DNA of 12,256 nt from Acidiferrobacteraceae bacterium. GTDB lineage: Bacteria > Pseudomonadota > Gammaproteobacteria > Arenicellales > UBA868. The translations under genes were made by a program, and so were the position numbers. The stretch spans positions 2,015 through 14,270 of the forward strand of contig PCBE01000028.1 in assembly GCA_002731295.1 (NCBI GenBank). The letters run 5' to 3'. Under the pieces are notes generated by a model. That model worked only from the letters and a program-made list of their open reading frames with translations. It ran no database searches and was not told where the DNA came from. This document shows, one piece after another, positions 1 to 7,394 of this stretch; position 1 is the stretch's first letter, and each line of letters opens with the position of its first letter.

Positions 1-104
1 GGATGCATTCGCCCAGCCAAACTTAGGGCGCGTAAGGTGAACTGATGACTGGTCTCCGGCGGTAACCGGAACAGCAGGGGCCGCAGTAAGCGATAGCTGT
101 CCAC
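1..104 (-). CDS. pyrD: Dihydroorotate dehydrogenase (quinone), class 2, N-terminal fragment
   Basis: This is the first 34 codons of a gene that runs off the left edge of the window. The frame opens with GTG at 104-102 and reads MDSYRLLRPLLFRLPPETSH, then QFTLRALSLAGRMH. This matches the amphipathic N-terminal region of membrane-associated class 2 dihydroorotate dehydrogenases, which carry a 'LLF.L.PE..H..T...L' pattern. The enzyme oxidises dihydroorotate to orotate with a quinone acceptor in pyrimidine synthesis. The GTG is supported by a Shine-Dalgarno-like GAGGTG (complement of 114-119) nine bases upstream, inside the end of the preceding gene. It sits only three bases after that gene's stop codon, so the two are probably cotranscribed and translationally coupled. 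The FMN-binding barrel lies outside the window, so the call rests on the N-terminus alone. Confidence 0.8.
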   Translation of the reverse strand, partial: MDSYRLLRPLLFRLPPETSHQFTLRALSLAGRMH

Positions 105-107
105 GGC

Positions 108-836
108 TCAGAACACCTCGCTGGAATCAAGGTAACGCCACCTGCCGCGGGATAAATCTCCAAGGCCTACCCGGCCAATGCGCACACGAACCAAAGAATG
201 AACCTTAAGTCCGACGAGATCGCACATTCGCCGTATCTGTCTTTTGCGCCCTTCCTGAAGTACCAAATTCAGGGTCCGATCGTCCGTCTGTGTGATCTGG
301 ACCGGCTTCAGAAGATGCCCGTCCAGTGTCAGTTCTCCCTGCATCTGGACGAGCGCGGCAATAGGTACCCGCTCGGTTAAGCGGATCACGTATTCTTTCT
401 CGACTTGTGAATTTGGACTGATGAGTTGCCGTGCAACTTGGCCATCCTGAGTCAGGACAAGCAGACCGCTGGAGTCAATATCGAGTCGACCAGCAACATG
501 CAGGGTTTTTGCGGGAGGAAGCTCTCGGGGCATCTGACCTTCAAGGCGCTGAAAATTTTTCCGTGTAATCAGCGAAGCGGCTTCCTGGTAGCCTTTTTCC
601 GGCTGGTTCGAAACCACGCCTGGCGGCTTGTTGAGCAGTACGGTCACAAGACGCGAACGCTCTCTCTGAATTTCTGGCGCTAAAGCAATGCAGACGGTTG
701 GATCGAATCGAGAGCCCAGGCGGTCGATGACTTGGCCATTAACAAGAACCTTGCCCTGTTCGATCAGGCGGTCAGCCTCCCGGCGTGAACACAGCCCACG
801 TTCGGCCATCAGTTTCGACAATCGGATACCGCTCAT
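108..836 (-). CDS. rluF: RsuA/RluB/E/F-family rRNA pseudouridine synthase, RluF-like
   Basis: This 242-residue protein isomerises a uridine in ribosomal RNA to pseudouridine. An S4 RNA-binding domain occupies about residues 3-50 (RLSKLMAERGLCSRREADRL). The catalytic domain follows, with the family motif GRLD at 116-119; Asp119 is the expected nucleophile. Further conserved segments are KEYVI (147-151) and EGRKRQIRRMC (195-205). The C-terminal block, with its R.RIG.V.LG.L..G.WR pattern, resembles RluF (23S U2604) more than RluB, RluE or RsuA, but the exact target uridine cannot be read from sequence. It is shorter than E. coli RluF (about 290 residues) because it lacks the basic C-terminal tail, and it has an extra segment of about 15 residues before GRLD. 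It starts 28 bases after the purB stop with no clear ribosome-binding site, so it is probably in the purB operon. Confidence 0.85.
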   Translation of the reverse strand: MSGIRLSKLMAERGLCSRREADRLIEQGKVLVNGQVIDRLGSRFDPTVCIALAPEIQRERSRLVTVLLNKPPGVVSNQPEKGYQEAASLITRKNFQRLEGQMPRELPPAKTLHVAGRLDIDSSGLLVLTQDGQVARQLISPNSQVEKEYVIRLTERVPIAALVQMQGELTLDGHLLKPVQITQTDDRTLNLVLQEGRKRQIRRMCDLVGLKVHSLVRVRIGRVGLGDLSRGRWRYLDSSEVF

Positions 837-864
837 GTTCAGTGCGGTGTGCCAGCTGCAGTCA

Positions 865-2280
865 TCAATTGCCGATGATGTTCCTTAAGAACTGTTCGGC
901 AGTCTGTTGTGCATTACCGGTATAACGCGCAGGTGTCAGTTGATTTAGTTCATCTCTGACGTCCTGAGGTAGAGACAGGCCATCAATGAACTCTCTGAGC
1001 GACTCAGCGGTGATCTCTTTACGGCCTCGAGTCAGCGCTTTGAGTTGCTCATAGGGTTGGGCGATGCCGTGTCGGCGCATGACTGTCTGTACAGCTTCGG
1101 CGAGCACCTCCCAGGCTTTGTCCAGATCATCCAGCAGTCGATCGGGATTCACCTGGAGTTTCTTGAGGCCGCGTTCGGAGGAATCGAGCGCGAGTACCGA
1201 GTAACCCAGTGCGCTGCCAAGATTACGGAGCACGGTTGAATCACTTAAGTCTCTCTGCCAGCGGCTGATAGGTAGCTTTTCGGCAAGATGTCCCAGTATT
1301 GCATTTGCAAGACCAATGTTGCCTTCGGAGTTCTCGAAATCTATCGGGTTAACTTTATGTGGCATGGTGCTGGAGCCGACTTCACCGTCCTTCAGGCGCT
1401 GACTGAAATAGCCGAGCGAGATGTAGCCCCATAGATCACGATCGAGGTCCAGCACGATCAGGTTTAGCCGTATCAATGCATGGCACAGTTCTGCGATACA
1501 GTCATGTGGTTCAATCTGTGTGGTCAAAGGCTGATTCTGGATACCGAAGGATTCCACCACATTGCGTGATAATGCTGGCCAGTCGACATCAGGGTACGCA
1601 GCGAGGTGCGCATTGTAGTTACCGACAGCACCATTCATTTTCCCATACAGCGGCACGTCTGCTATTTTCTGTTGTGCTGTCAGCAAACGGGCCGTTACGT
1701 TGGCCAATTCCTTACCGAGCGTAGTCGGGCTCGCTGTCTGGCCGTGGGTTCTGGAAAGCATGGGTTGCCCTGCAGTTGATCTAGCCAGCTCAGACAGGTC
1801 CTGAACCATTTGGTCGATCAGCGGCAGCAGGACATTGTTTCTGCCTTTATCCAGCATAACAGCATAAGCCAGGTTATTGATGTCCTCCGATGTGCAGGCA
1901 AAATGGATGAATTCAGAGATTTGTTGAAGCTCCGGCTTGCTGCTAATCGCTTCCTTGAGAAAATATTCCACGGCCTTTACATCATGATTGGTTCTGGATT
2001 CGATCGCCTTGACCTGTTCTGCGTCGGTTACGGAAAAGTCAGCAACAATATGATCGAGGAATGCACAGGCATCATCAGTAAGTGGGGGTACTTCCTGGAT
2101 TTGCGGTGTACGGGCAAGTTGTTCAAGCCACCGCACTTCAATCTCAACACGGTGTTTGATCAATCCGAATTCGCTGAACAGATCTTTGAGGGGAGCCAGA
2201 CGGCTGGCATAGCGGCCATCAAGGGGCGACAGGGCCTTCAGGGCCGTGATCGTCTGTGATGAAGATTCTGAGACAGTCAT
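865..2280 (-). CDS. purB: Adenylosuccinate lyase
   Basis: The enzyme releases fumarate at two steps of purine synthesis: from SAICAR to AICAR, and from adenylosuccinate to AMP. It is a cytosolic homotetramer of the fumarase/aspartase superfamily. The 471-residue product aligns along its length with E. coli PurB (456 residues), with a slightly longer N-terminus before the conserved LSPLDGRYASR (18-26). Landmarks are TNHDVKAVEYFLKE (97-110), HFACTSEDINN (126-136), SRTHGQ (176-181) with the general-acid His179, and the superfamily signature GSSTMPHKVNP (302-312) with the mobile-loop Ser303/Ser304. All expected catalytic residues are present. The start follows a 97-base gap after the tqsA-like gene with no strong Shine-Dalgarno motif. 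The RluF-like gene follows 28 bases later, and pyrD lies beyond it, giving a nucleotide-synthesis-rich group on this strand. Confidence 0.97.
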   Translation of the reverse strand: MTVSESSSQTITALKALSPLDGRYASRLAPLKDLFSEFGLIKHRVEIEVRWLEQLARTPQIQEVPPLTDDACAFLDHIVADFSVTDAEQVKAIESRTNHDVKAVEYFLKEAISSKPELQQISEFIHFACTSEDINNLAYAVMLDKGRNNVLLPLIDQMVQDLSELARSTAGQPMLSRTHGQTASPTTLGKELANVTARLLTAQQKIADVPLYGKMNGAVGNYNAHLAAYPDVDWPALSRNVVESFGIQNQPLTTQIEPHDCIAELCHALIRLNLIVLDLDRDLWGYISLGYFSQRLKDGEVGSSTMPHKVNPIDFENSEGNIGLANAILGHLAEKLPISRWQRDLSDSTVLRNLGSALGYSVLALDSSERGLKKLQVNPDRLLDDLDKAWEVLAEAVQTVMRRHGIAQPYEQLKALTRGRKEITAESLREFIDGLSLPQDVRDELNQLTPARYTGNAQQTAEQFLRNIIGN

Positions 2281-2377
2281 TGAGCCGATCGGGTCAGCAT
2301 CAGGCGCGGGAATACTAACACAACAGCGGATTTTATCAGTTGAACAAACCTCTGCAGCCGATAGATTGGTGACCCGT

Positions 2378-3436
2378 TCACTGCCTTCGCAGGCTTCCGC
2401 TACTCAGCAGTATCGCGATCCAGCGGCTCCTGGGATCGTTCTCCAGTGCGATTTTTACCAGCATGGTCAAAGGTGCTGATAAGAACATGCCGACCGGGCC
2501 GAAGACCCACCCCCAGAAGATCAGTGACACGAACACAACCAGTGTCGAGAGGCCCAGGCCCCGCCCCATGAAGCGGGGTTCTATCAGGTTACCAACCACA
2601 AGGTTTATCGCAAGGAAACCGACGGCCACCAGCAGTGCGTCTTGCACACCTGCATCGAGAAAGGCCAGGAACACCACCGGGACCGCAGCGATGATTGAGC
2701 CAACATAAGGTACGAAATTCATGAAAAAGGCGATCGATCCCCAGAGCACAGCAAAATCAACACCTAGGAAAAAGAGCCAGGCCGTGACGATCACCCCTGT
2801 AATCAGACTGGTGAGGGATTTGATCACCAAGTATTGCTTCACAGCGCTCAGGAATTCAGACAGCCTTTCCAGAGTGGTATCGGGGTCGGAGAGGATTGCG
2901 CGGATCTTGGTGGGTATCGTGGATGCTTCGACCAAAAGAAACACAACGGTGAAAAAAATCAGCAAGCTGTCACCCACGATCCTGCCGAGGCTGCCGACCA
3001 ATCCACCGATAATCTGGGCAACTGCCTTGGGATCAACGACCGCGAACTCGCCACCGGTGAATCCCGTTAGCTGATGGCGGGCGGCCCAGTCACTCAGCAG
3101 CGTGATGGCAGTACGCAGCTTGTTTTCATAGGCTGGGAGCAGAGCGCTGAACTGGTCTACGGAGGAACTGATTAGTGAACCGACGGTCAGGATGAAACCT
3201 GCGAGCATGAGTAGAATGAGACCCAGCGCAGCCCATTTGGGCACGCCTTTGCCAGTCAGCCATAGCATGAACGGTGTTGTAATTATGGCGATGAACAGGG
3301 CCATTAGCAGCGGAACAATAATGGTACTGGCGGCTTTAAGACCCGCAATCACGATCACTAGTGAAGCCAGAACGAGTAGTACACGAGTGCCTGTGCTGGA
3401 CATGATTAGTATTTTGGCTGTGATTGTTTTAGCCAT
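2378..3436 (-). CDS. tqsA: AI-2E family membrane transporter, TqsA-like
   Basis: This is a 352-residue polytopic inner-membrane protein of the AI-2E (DUF20/PerM) family. It has about seven or eight hydrophobic segments, at roughly 17-57, 67-90, 152-171, 206-258, 262-285 and 297-330. Hallmarks are MNFVPYVGSIIAAVP (239-253), NLIEPRFMGRGLGLS (283-297) and FWGWVFGPVGM (307-317). These closely match E. coli TqsA, which is linked to export of the autoinducer AI-2. Other family members are reported as Na+/H+ antiporters, so the substrate here is inferred, not shown. A poorly conserved, more polar stretch (about 91-150) is the usual extra-membrane region of the family. The start used is the ATG at 3436; a second ATG at 3403 (residue 12) just precedes the first hydrophobic stretch and is an alternative. 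Neither has a strong ribosome-binding site. It lies 84 bases downstream of the regulator gene. Confidence 0.85.
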   Translation of the reverse strand: MAKTITAKILIMSSTGTRVLLVLASLVIVIAGLKAASTIIVPLLMALFIAIITTPFMLWLTGKGVPKWAALGLILLMLAGFILTVGSLISSSVDQFSALLPAYENKLRTAITLLSDWAARHQLTGFTGGEFAVVDPKAVAQIIGGLVGSLGRIVGDSLLIFFTVVFLLVEASTIPTKIRAILSDPDTTLERLSEFLSAVKQYLVIKSLTSLITGVIVTAWLFFLGVDFAVLWGSIAFFMNFVPYVGSIIAAVPVVFLAFLDAGVQDALLVAVGFLAINLVVGNLIEPRFMGRGLGLSTLVVFVSLIFWGWVFGPVGMFLSAPLTMLVKIALENDPRSRWIAILLSSGSLRRQ

Positions 3437-3490
3437 ACTGGCCTGTCGGCCGCAACGAATCAGGAATTCTGACCAGGTTGGAGCCTACAG

Positions 3491-3521
3491 ACCGTAACAC
3501 AGGCAGGTTCGTTGTTACGGT
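3491..3521 (-). terminator. Perfect 9-bp inverted repeat just after the merR stop; possible terminator or operator
   Basis: ACCGTAACA at 3491-3499 is exactly complementary to TGTTACGGT at 3513-3521, with a 13-base loop. On the minus strand the hairpin starts immediately at the end of the regulator gene, overlapping its stop codon. That position fits a terminator, but the expected U-rich tail is missing (the RNA continues CUGUAGG). It could instead be a rho-dependent or processing hairpin, or a protein-binding dyad ahead of the tqsA-like gene. Confidence 0.4.
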
Positions 3522-3937
3522 TAGTCCAAGTGAGTCATGGACTTTCGACATTGTTTTTCGATGCTGTCCAGTTCCTTAAGTGTAACTTCGATATCGTCCC
3601 GCTGCTGCTTAAGCGTCTTTCGTCGTACACTGATTTTTTCGATGAAATACTGTAACTGCCCCACCTCACCGGGTTCCGAGTCGTACATATCGATGATGTC
3701 GCCGATCTCGCTGAGCGAGAAGCCCAATCGCTTCCCGCGCAGAATCAGTTTGAGGCGTACACGGTCCCTGCTGGAGTAGACGCGTTGCCGCCCTTGACGG
3801 TGTGGCTCGAGTAATCCTTCGTCTTCATAAAATCGGATGGCACGCGTGGTGACATCGAATTCCTGGGAAAGTTCGGATATTGAGAATTGCTCTTGGGCGG
3901 GGTCGCCTTGCTGCCCGTTTTCTTTCAATAGAAGCAT
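3521..3937 (-). CDS. MerR-family transcriptional regulator, LiuR-like
   Basis: This 138-residue regulator has the MerR architecture. A winged helix-turn-helix spans about 17-75 (FSISELSQEFDVTTRAIRFY, then the wing around RQGRQRVYSSRDRVRLKLI), and a coiled-coil dimerisation helix follows at about 93-132. The sequence 'DVTTRAIRFYEDEGLL' with 'LILRGKRLGFSLSEI' is typical of LiuR, the proteobacterial regulator of branched-chain amino-acid and acyl-CoA degradation genes. Only one cysteine is present (Cys130), which argues against metal or redox sensing through paired cysteines. The gene is divergent from icmF across 83 bases that hold a perfect palindrome overlapping both promoters, so it probably controls itself and icmF. 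The ligand is inferred to be an acyl-CoA intermediate; no ligand-binding domain is visible beyond the coiled coil. The predicted promoter lies so close to the ATG that the mRNA may be leaderless. Confidence 0.88.
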   Translation of the reverse strand: MLLLKENGQQGDPAQEQFSISELSQEFDVTTRAIRFYEDEGLLEPHRQGRQRVYSSRDRVRLKLILRGKRLGFSLSEIGDIIDMYDSEPGEVGQLQYFIEKISVRRKTLKQQRDDIEVTLKELDSIEKQCRKSMTHLD

Positions 3938-3943
3938 ATTTAG

Positions 3944-3972
3944 AGTATAGCTTTAATTGACGTTTACGTAAA
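3944..3972 (-). promoter_or_regulatory. Predicted sigma70-like promoter of the merR gene
   Basis: On the minus strand, TTTACG (complement of 3967-3972) and TATACT (complement of 3944-3949) are separated by exactly 17 bases. They match the -35 and -10 consensus at 4/6 and 5/6 positions. The -35 box lies inside the 14-bp palindrome, so a bound regulator would block it. The predicted transcription start falls at about 3937, essentially at the A of the ATG. Confidence 0.5.
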
Positions 3973-3985
3973 CGGAAACTAAAAT
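3957..3985 (+). promoter_or_regulatory. Predicted sigma70-like promoter of icmF
   Basis: TTGACG (3957-3962) and TAAAAT (3980-3985) each match the consensus at 5/6 positions with an optimal 17-base spacer. Transcription would start near 3992, giving a leader of about 29 bases before the icmF ATG. The palindrome at 3961-3974 begins in the last two bases of the -35 box and fills most of the spacer. The spacer has ordinary length, not the 19-20 bases of classical MerR-activated promoters, so simple repression is the likelier mode. Confidence 0.6.
3961..3974. promoter_or_regulatory. Putative operator: perfect 14-bp palindrome CGTTTACGTAAACG
   Basis: CGTTTACGTAAACG is its own reverse complement. 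It sits between the divergent merR and icmF starts and overlaps elements of both predicted promoters. From memory, binding motifs described for LiuR-type MerR regulators in gammaproteobacteria have a similar TTTACGT/ACGTAAA core, which fits the identity of the adjacent gene. Binding by this protein is inferred from context and symmetry. Confidence 0.65.
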
Positions 3986-4020
3986 GATCAACCGTCCCAC
4001 ACCTGTCCGGCCCAATACTC

Positions 4021-7000
4021 ATGAGTCAGGCTGCTGTTACTTCGGAACGACCACTGGCGCCGTTGCCTGAACCGGATTACCGCATCCGATTCATCACCGC
4101 AGCAAGTCTGTTTGATGGCCATGATGCGTCGATCAACGTCATGCGGCGCATTCTTCAGTCTTCCGGCGTGGAAGTCATCCACCTTGGGCACAACCGGTCG
4201 GTCCAGGAAATTGTTGATGCGGCCGTAGAAGAAGATGCGCAGGGCATCGCTGTCAGTTCCTACCAGGGTGGCCACACCGAGTTTTTTAAGTACATGATTG
4301 ACATGCTGACACAGCGGGGGCGTGCAGATATTCGGGTATTCGGCGGTGGCGGTGGGGTGATTGTTCCTGCTGAGATTCAGGAACTTCAGGATTACGGTGT
4401 GTGTCGGATTTATTCGCCTCAGGACGGACACGCATTAGGCCTACAGGGCATGATCGATGACATGATCGAAAGGGCCGATTTCTATCCCGCCAGACAGACA
4501 ATTCAAGACGTCGGTCAGCTGGACGGCATATCGGTCGAAGATCTTGCAAGAGTCATTACGGCACTTGAAAACGAGACTGCATCGGCATCGTTTGTTGACG
4601 AATTGCGTACTGCAGCCAGCGAGAACAAAATTGCTGTCCCGGTGCTTGGAATTACCGGAACTGGTGGGTCTGGTAAGTCGTCACTGACAGATGAGCTTAT
4701 CCTGAGATTACGGTTTGAATTCGGTGATTCACTCAGAATTGCAATATTGGCGATAGATCCATCTCGTCGAAAAACTGGCGGTGCCCTTCTGGGTGATCGG
4801 ATCCGGATGAATGCGATCGAAGGTGCTTCGGTTTTCATGCGTTCTCTGGCAACGCGTACTTCGGGACTGGAACTCCCGTCGCAACTGCCTGAGATCATCG
4901 AAGCAACCAAGCGCGCAGGCTTTGGGCTGGTGATAGTTGAAACCCCCGGGATCGGCCAAGGTGATTCCGGGATCGTACCGCTGGTCGACTGCTCACTCTA
5001 CGTGATGACACCAGAATTTGGTGCTGCAACCCAGCTTGAGAAGATCGACATGTTGGACTATGCCGATTTTGTCGCGATCAACAAGTTCGATCGTACGGGT
5101 GCCGAAGACGCTTTGCGGGATGTACGTAAACAGACACAGCGTAACCGGCAAGCGTTTGACCAATCTCTCGATCAGATGCCCGTCTATGGCACGATGGCGT
5201 CCAACTTTAACGATCAAGGCGTGACTTCGCTTTATAACCAGTTGTTTGTGGTGCTCGAACCCTTAGGTTTGCCTGCACGCCGCCCGGACCGGGAACCTGT
5301 GGTATCCACAGGATCTAATCAACGCGGTATTGTGCCTGCATCCCGCCAGCGTTACCTTTCTGAAATTGCAGAAGCGGTCCGGTCTTACCGGGATACGGCT
5401 GCGCGACAGGCCCAGGTTGCTCGCGAATATCAGCAGCTGCAGGCCGGTATCCGGATGTTGGGGGAACAGGGCAAGAATACTGATGAACTGCAGCAACTCG
5501 CAGCTGAGCGGGAAAAGGCACTGAGTGAAGATTCTCAACTACAGTTACAGGCATTCCCCAAGCTGATCGAGGATTACTCGGGTTCATCTCTGGTTTATTC
5601 AGTTCAAGGCCGAGATATCAGCCAGCCACTGACTCACACCTCTTTGTCTGGTACGAAAGTACCCCGCGTCAGTCTGCCGCGCTATCAGGACCACGGCGAC
5701 ATTCTCCGCTGGTTAATGTTGGAAAATATACCCGGCCGGTTTCCGTTTACCGCGGGTGTTTTTCCGTTCAAGCGGGAAAACGAAGATCCTACCCGTATGT
5801 TTTCTGGTGAAGGGGATGCATTCAGAACGAATCGCCGATTTCACTACCTGTCCAGAGATACGGTGGCGAAACGACTGTCTACGGCTTTTGATTCCGTGAC
5901 TTTATATGGCGCTGATCCTGCGCAAAGACCGGATATTTATGGAAAGGTCGGTACTTCCGGTGTGTCCATTGCAACGCTTGATGACATGCGGGCTTTGTAC
6001 GATGGTTTCGACCTGTGTAACCCAGAAACATCCGTCTCCATGACTATCAACGGGCCTGCACCAACAGTGCTCGCTTTTTTCCTGAATACGGTAATCGATC
6101 AGCAGGTGGAGCAATTCCAGTCGGACAATGGGCGAGAGCCGGACGAATCGGAGTACCAGCATCTTTTTTCCTGGTCCCTTGAGAATGTTCGCGGCACCGT
6201 GCAGGCAGACATTCTCAAGGAAGATCAAGGTCAGAATACGTGTCTTTTTTCAACCGATTTCAGTTTACGGATGATGGGAGATATACAACAGTATTTTATC
6301 GACAACGGTATTGGTAATTTTTACTCGGTATCGATATCGGGTTATCACATCGCGGAAGCTGGTGCGAACCCGATTACCCAACTGGCACTGACACTGGCCA
6401 ATGGATTTACCTATGTCGAGGCCTATCTTGCACGGGGAATGAGTGTTGATCAGTTTGTACCGAATTTCTCGTTTTTCTTCTCAAATGGTATGGATCCGGA
6501 ATACACGGTTATGGGGCGTGTCGCGAGGCGGGTCTGGGCGATTGGAATGCGCGATCGCTATGGGGCGAATGAGCGCAGTCAAAGACTTAAATACCATATC
6601 CAGACGTCAGGACGCTCTCTTCATGCACAGGAGATGAGTTTCAACGACATCCGCACAACACTGCAGGCGTTAATTGCAGTTTACGATAACTGCAACAGTC
6701 TGCACACCAATGCCAATGATGAGGCAGTAACCACGCCCAGCGAAGACTCAGTTCGTCGGGCACTGGCGATACAGATGGTCATCAACAGGGAATGGGGTCT
6801 GGCAAAAAATGAAAACCCGAGCCAGGGCAGTTTTGTGATCGAGGAACTGACTGACCTGGTAGAGGAGGCTGTGCTTGCAGAGTTCGATCGAATTACAGAT
6901 CGAGGAGGTGTACTCGGTGCCATGGAGACCGGTTATCAGCGAGGTAAGATTCAGGAAGAGTCACTGTACTATGAGCACCGTAAACACGATGGTAGTTATC

Positions 7001-7287
7001 CGATTGTTGGTGTGAATATGTTCTTGGGTCCGGAAACCGACAATAGTGAGACAACGGAACTGGCGCGGGGAACAGAGTCAGAAAAGAAAAGCCAGCTTAC
7101 ACGGCTAGCTGAATTCCATACACGAAATGAAGGATCTTCGGTTAAGGCACTTGACGCGGTACAACGTGCTGTACTGGAAGGCCAAAACGTTTTTGCTGAA
7201 TTAATGTGCGCTGCACGGGTCTGTTCGCTTGGGCAGATCACTGAAGCCTTATTTGAGGTTGGTGGCAAGTACCGTCGTAACATGTAG
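4021..7287 (+). CDS. icmF: Fused isobutyryl-CoA mutase (B12-binding + G-protein chaperone + mutase)
   Basis: This 1088-residue enzyme interconverts isobutyryl-CoA and n-butyryl-CoA by an adenosylcobalamin radical mechanism, in the cytosol. Three domains are fused. The N-terminal cobalamin-binding domain (about 20-155) has DGHDAS with the lower-axial ligand His34. A MeaI-type P-loop GTPase chaperone (about 200-420) has Walker A GTGGSGKS (213-220), [15 protein letters not shown] (246-260), ETPGIGQGD (307-315) and NKFD (354-357). The C-terminal substrate-binding barrel (about 555-1088) has TAGVFPFKR (577-585), KEDQGQNT (733-740), [12 protein letters not shown] (773-784) and a terminal YRRNM. The expected substrate-pocket pair is Phe581 and Gln738, where methylmalonyl-CoA mutase has Tyr and Arg, so butyryl-type substrates are favoured over methylmalonyl-CoA. 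Length is normal for the family. The ATG has no evident Shine-Dalgarno sequence; an in-frame stop at 3985-3987 limits any extension. Some family members also accept isovaleryl/pivalyl-CoA. Confidence 0.95.
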   Translation: MSQAAVTSERPLAPLPEPDYRIRFITAASLFDGHDASINVMRRILQSSGVEVIHLGHNRSVQEIVDAAVEEDAQGIAVSSYQGGHTEFFKYMIDMLTQRGRADIRVFGGGGGVIVPAEIQELQDYGVCRIYSPQDGHALGLQGMIDDMIERADFYPARQTIQDVGQLDGISVEDLARVITALENETASASFVDELRTAASENKIAVPVLGITGTGGSGKSSLTDELILRLRFEFGDSLRIAILAIDPSRRKTGGALLGDRIRMNAIEGASVFMRSLATRTSGLELPSQLPEIIEATKRAGFGLVIVETPGIGQGDSGIVPLVDCSLYVMTPEFGAATQLEKIDMLDYADFVAINKFDRTGAEDALRDVRKQTQRNRQAFDQSLDQMPVYGTMASNFNDQGVTSLYNQLFVVLEPLGLPARRPDREPVVSTGSNQRGIVPASRQRYLSEIAEAVRSYRDTAARQAQVAREYQQLQAGIRMLGEQGKNTDELQQLAAEREKALSEDSQLQLQAFPKLIEDYSGSSLVYSVQGRDISQPLTHTSLSGTKVPRVSLPRYQDHGDILRWLMLENIPGRFPFTAGVFPFKRENEDPTRMFSGEGDAFRTNRRFHYLSRDTVAKRLSTAFDSVTLYGADPAQRPDIYGKVGTSGVSIATLDDMRALYDGFDLCNPETSVSMTINGPAPTVLAFFLNTVIDQQVEQFQSDNGREPDESEYQHLFSWSLENVRGTVQADILKEDQGQNTCLFSTDFSLRMMGDIQQYFIDNGIGNFYSVSISGYHIAEAGANPITQLALTLANGFTYVEAYLARGMSVDQFVPNFSFFFSNGMDPEYTVMGRVARRVWAIGMRDRYGANERSQRLKYHIQTSGRSLHAQEMSFNDIRTTLQALIAVYDNCNSLHTNANDEAVTTPSEDSVRRALAIQMVINREWGLAKNENPSQGSFVIEELTDLVEEAVLAEFDRITDRGGVLGAMETGYQRGKIQEESLYYEHRKHDGSYPIVGVNMFLGPETDNSETTELARGTESEKKSQLTRLAEFHTRNEGSSVKALDAVQRAVLEGQNVFAELMCAARVCSLGQITEALFEVGGKYRRNM

Positions 7288-7394
7288 AATTCCCGGTCGC
7301 AGTCTCGATCCAGTCTTCTTTTGTTCTGCTCTGGCCGTTGTGTCGGCTTTAAGGAGAAATTTAACTTCTGCTCATAATGTTAAGGAGTTGTTGC

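Noticed and set aside
2281..2377. Possible promoter for purB in the 97-base gap after the tqsA-like gene (TAAAAT and TAGTAT boxes on the minus strand)
   Set aside because: No -35 box with acceptable spacing accompanies either candidate -10 element.
7351..7356. An additional AAGGAG upstream of the MFS gene
   Set aside because: No usable start codon lies at proper spacing; the nearest ATG is 20 bases away, and the second AAGGAG at 7382 explains the start better.
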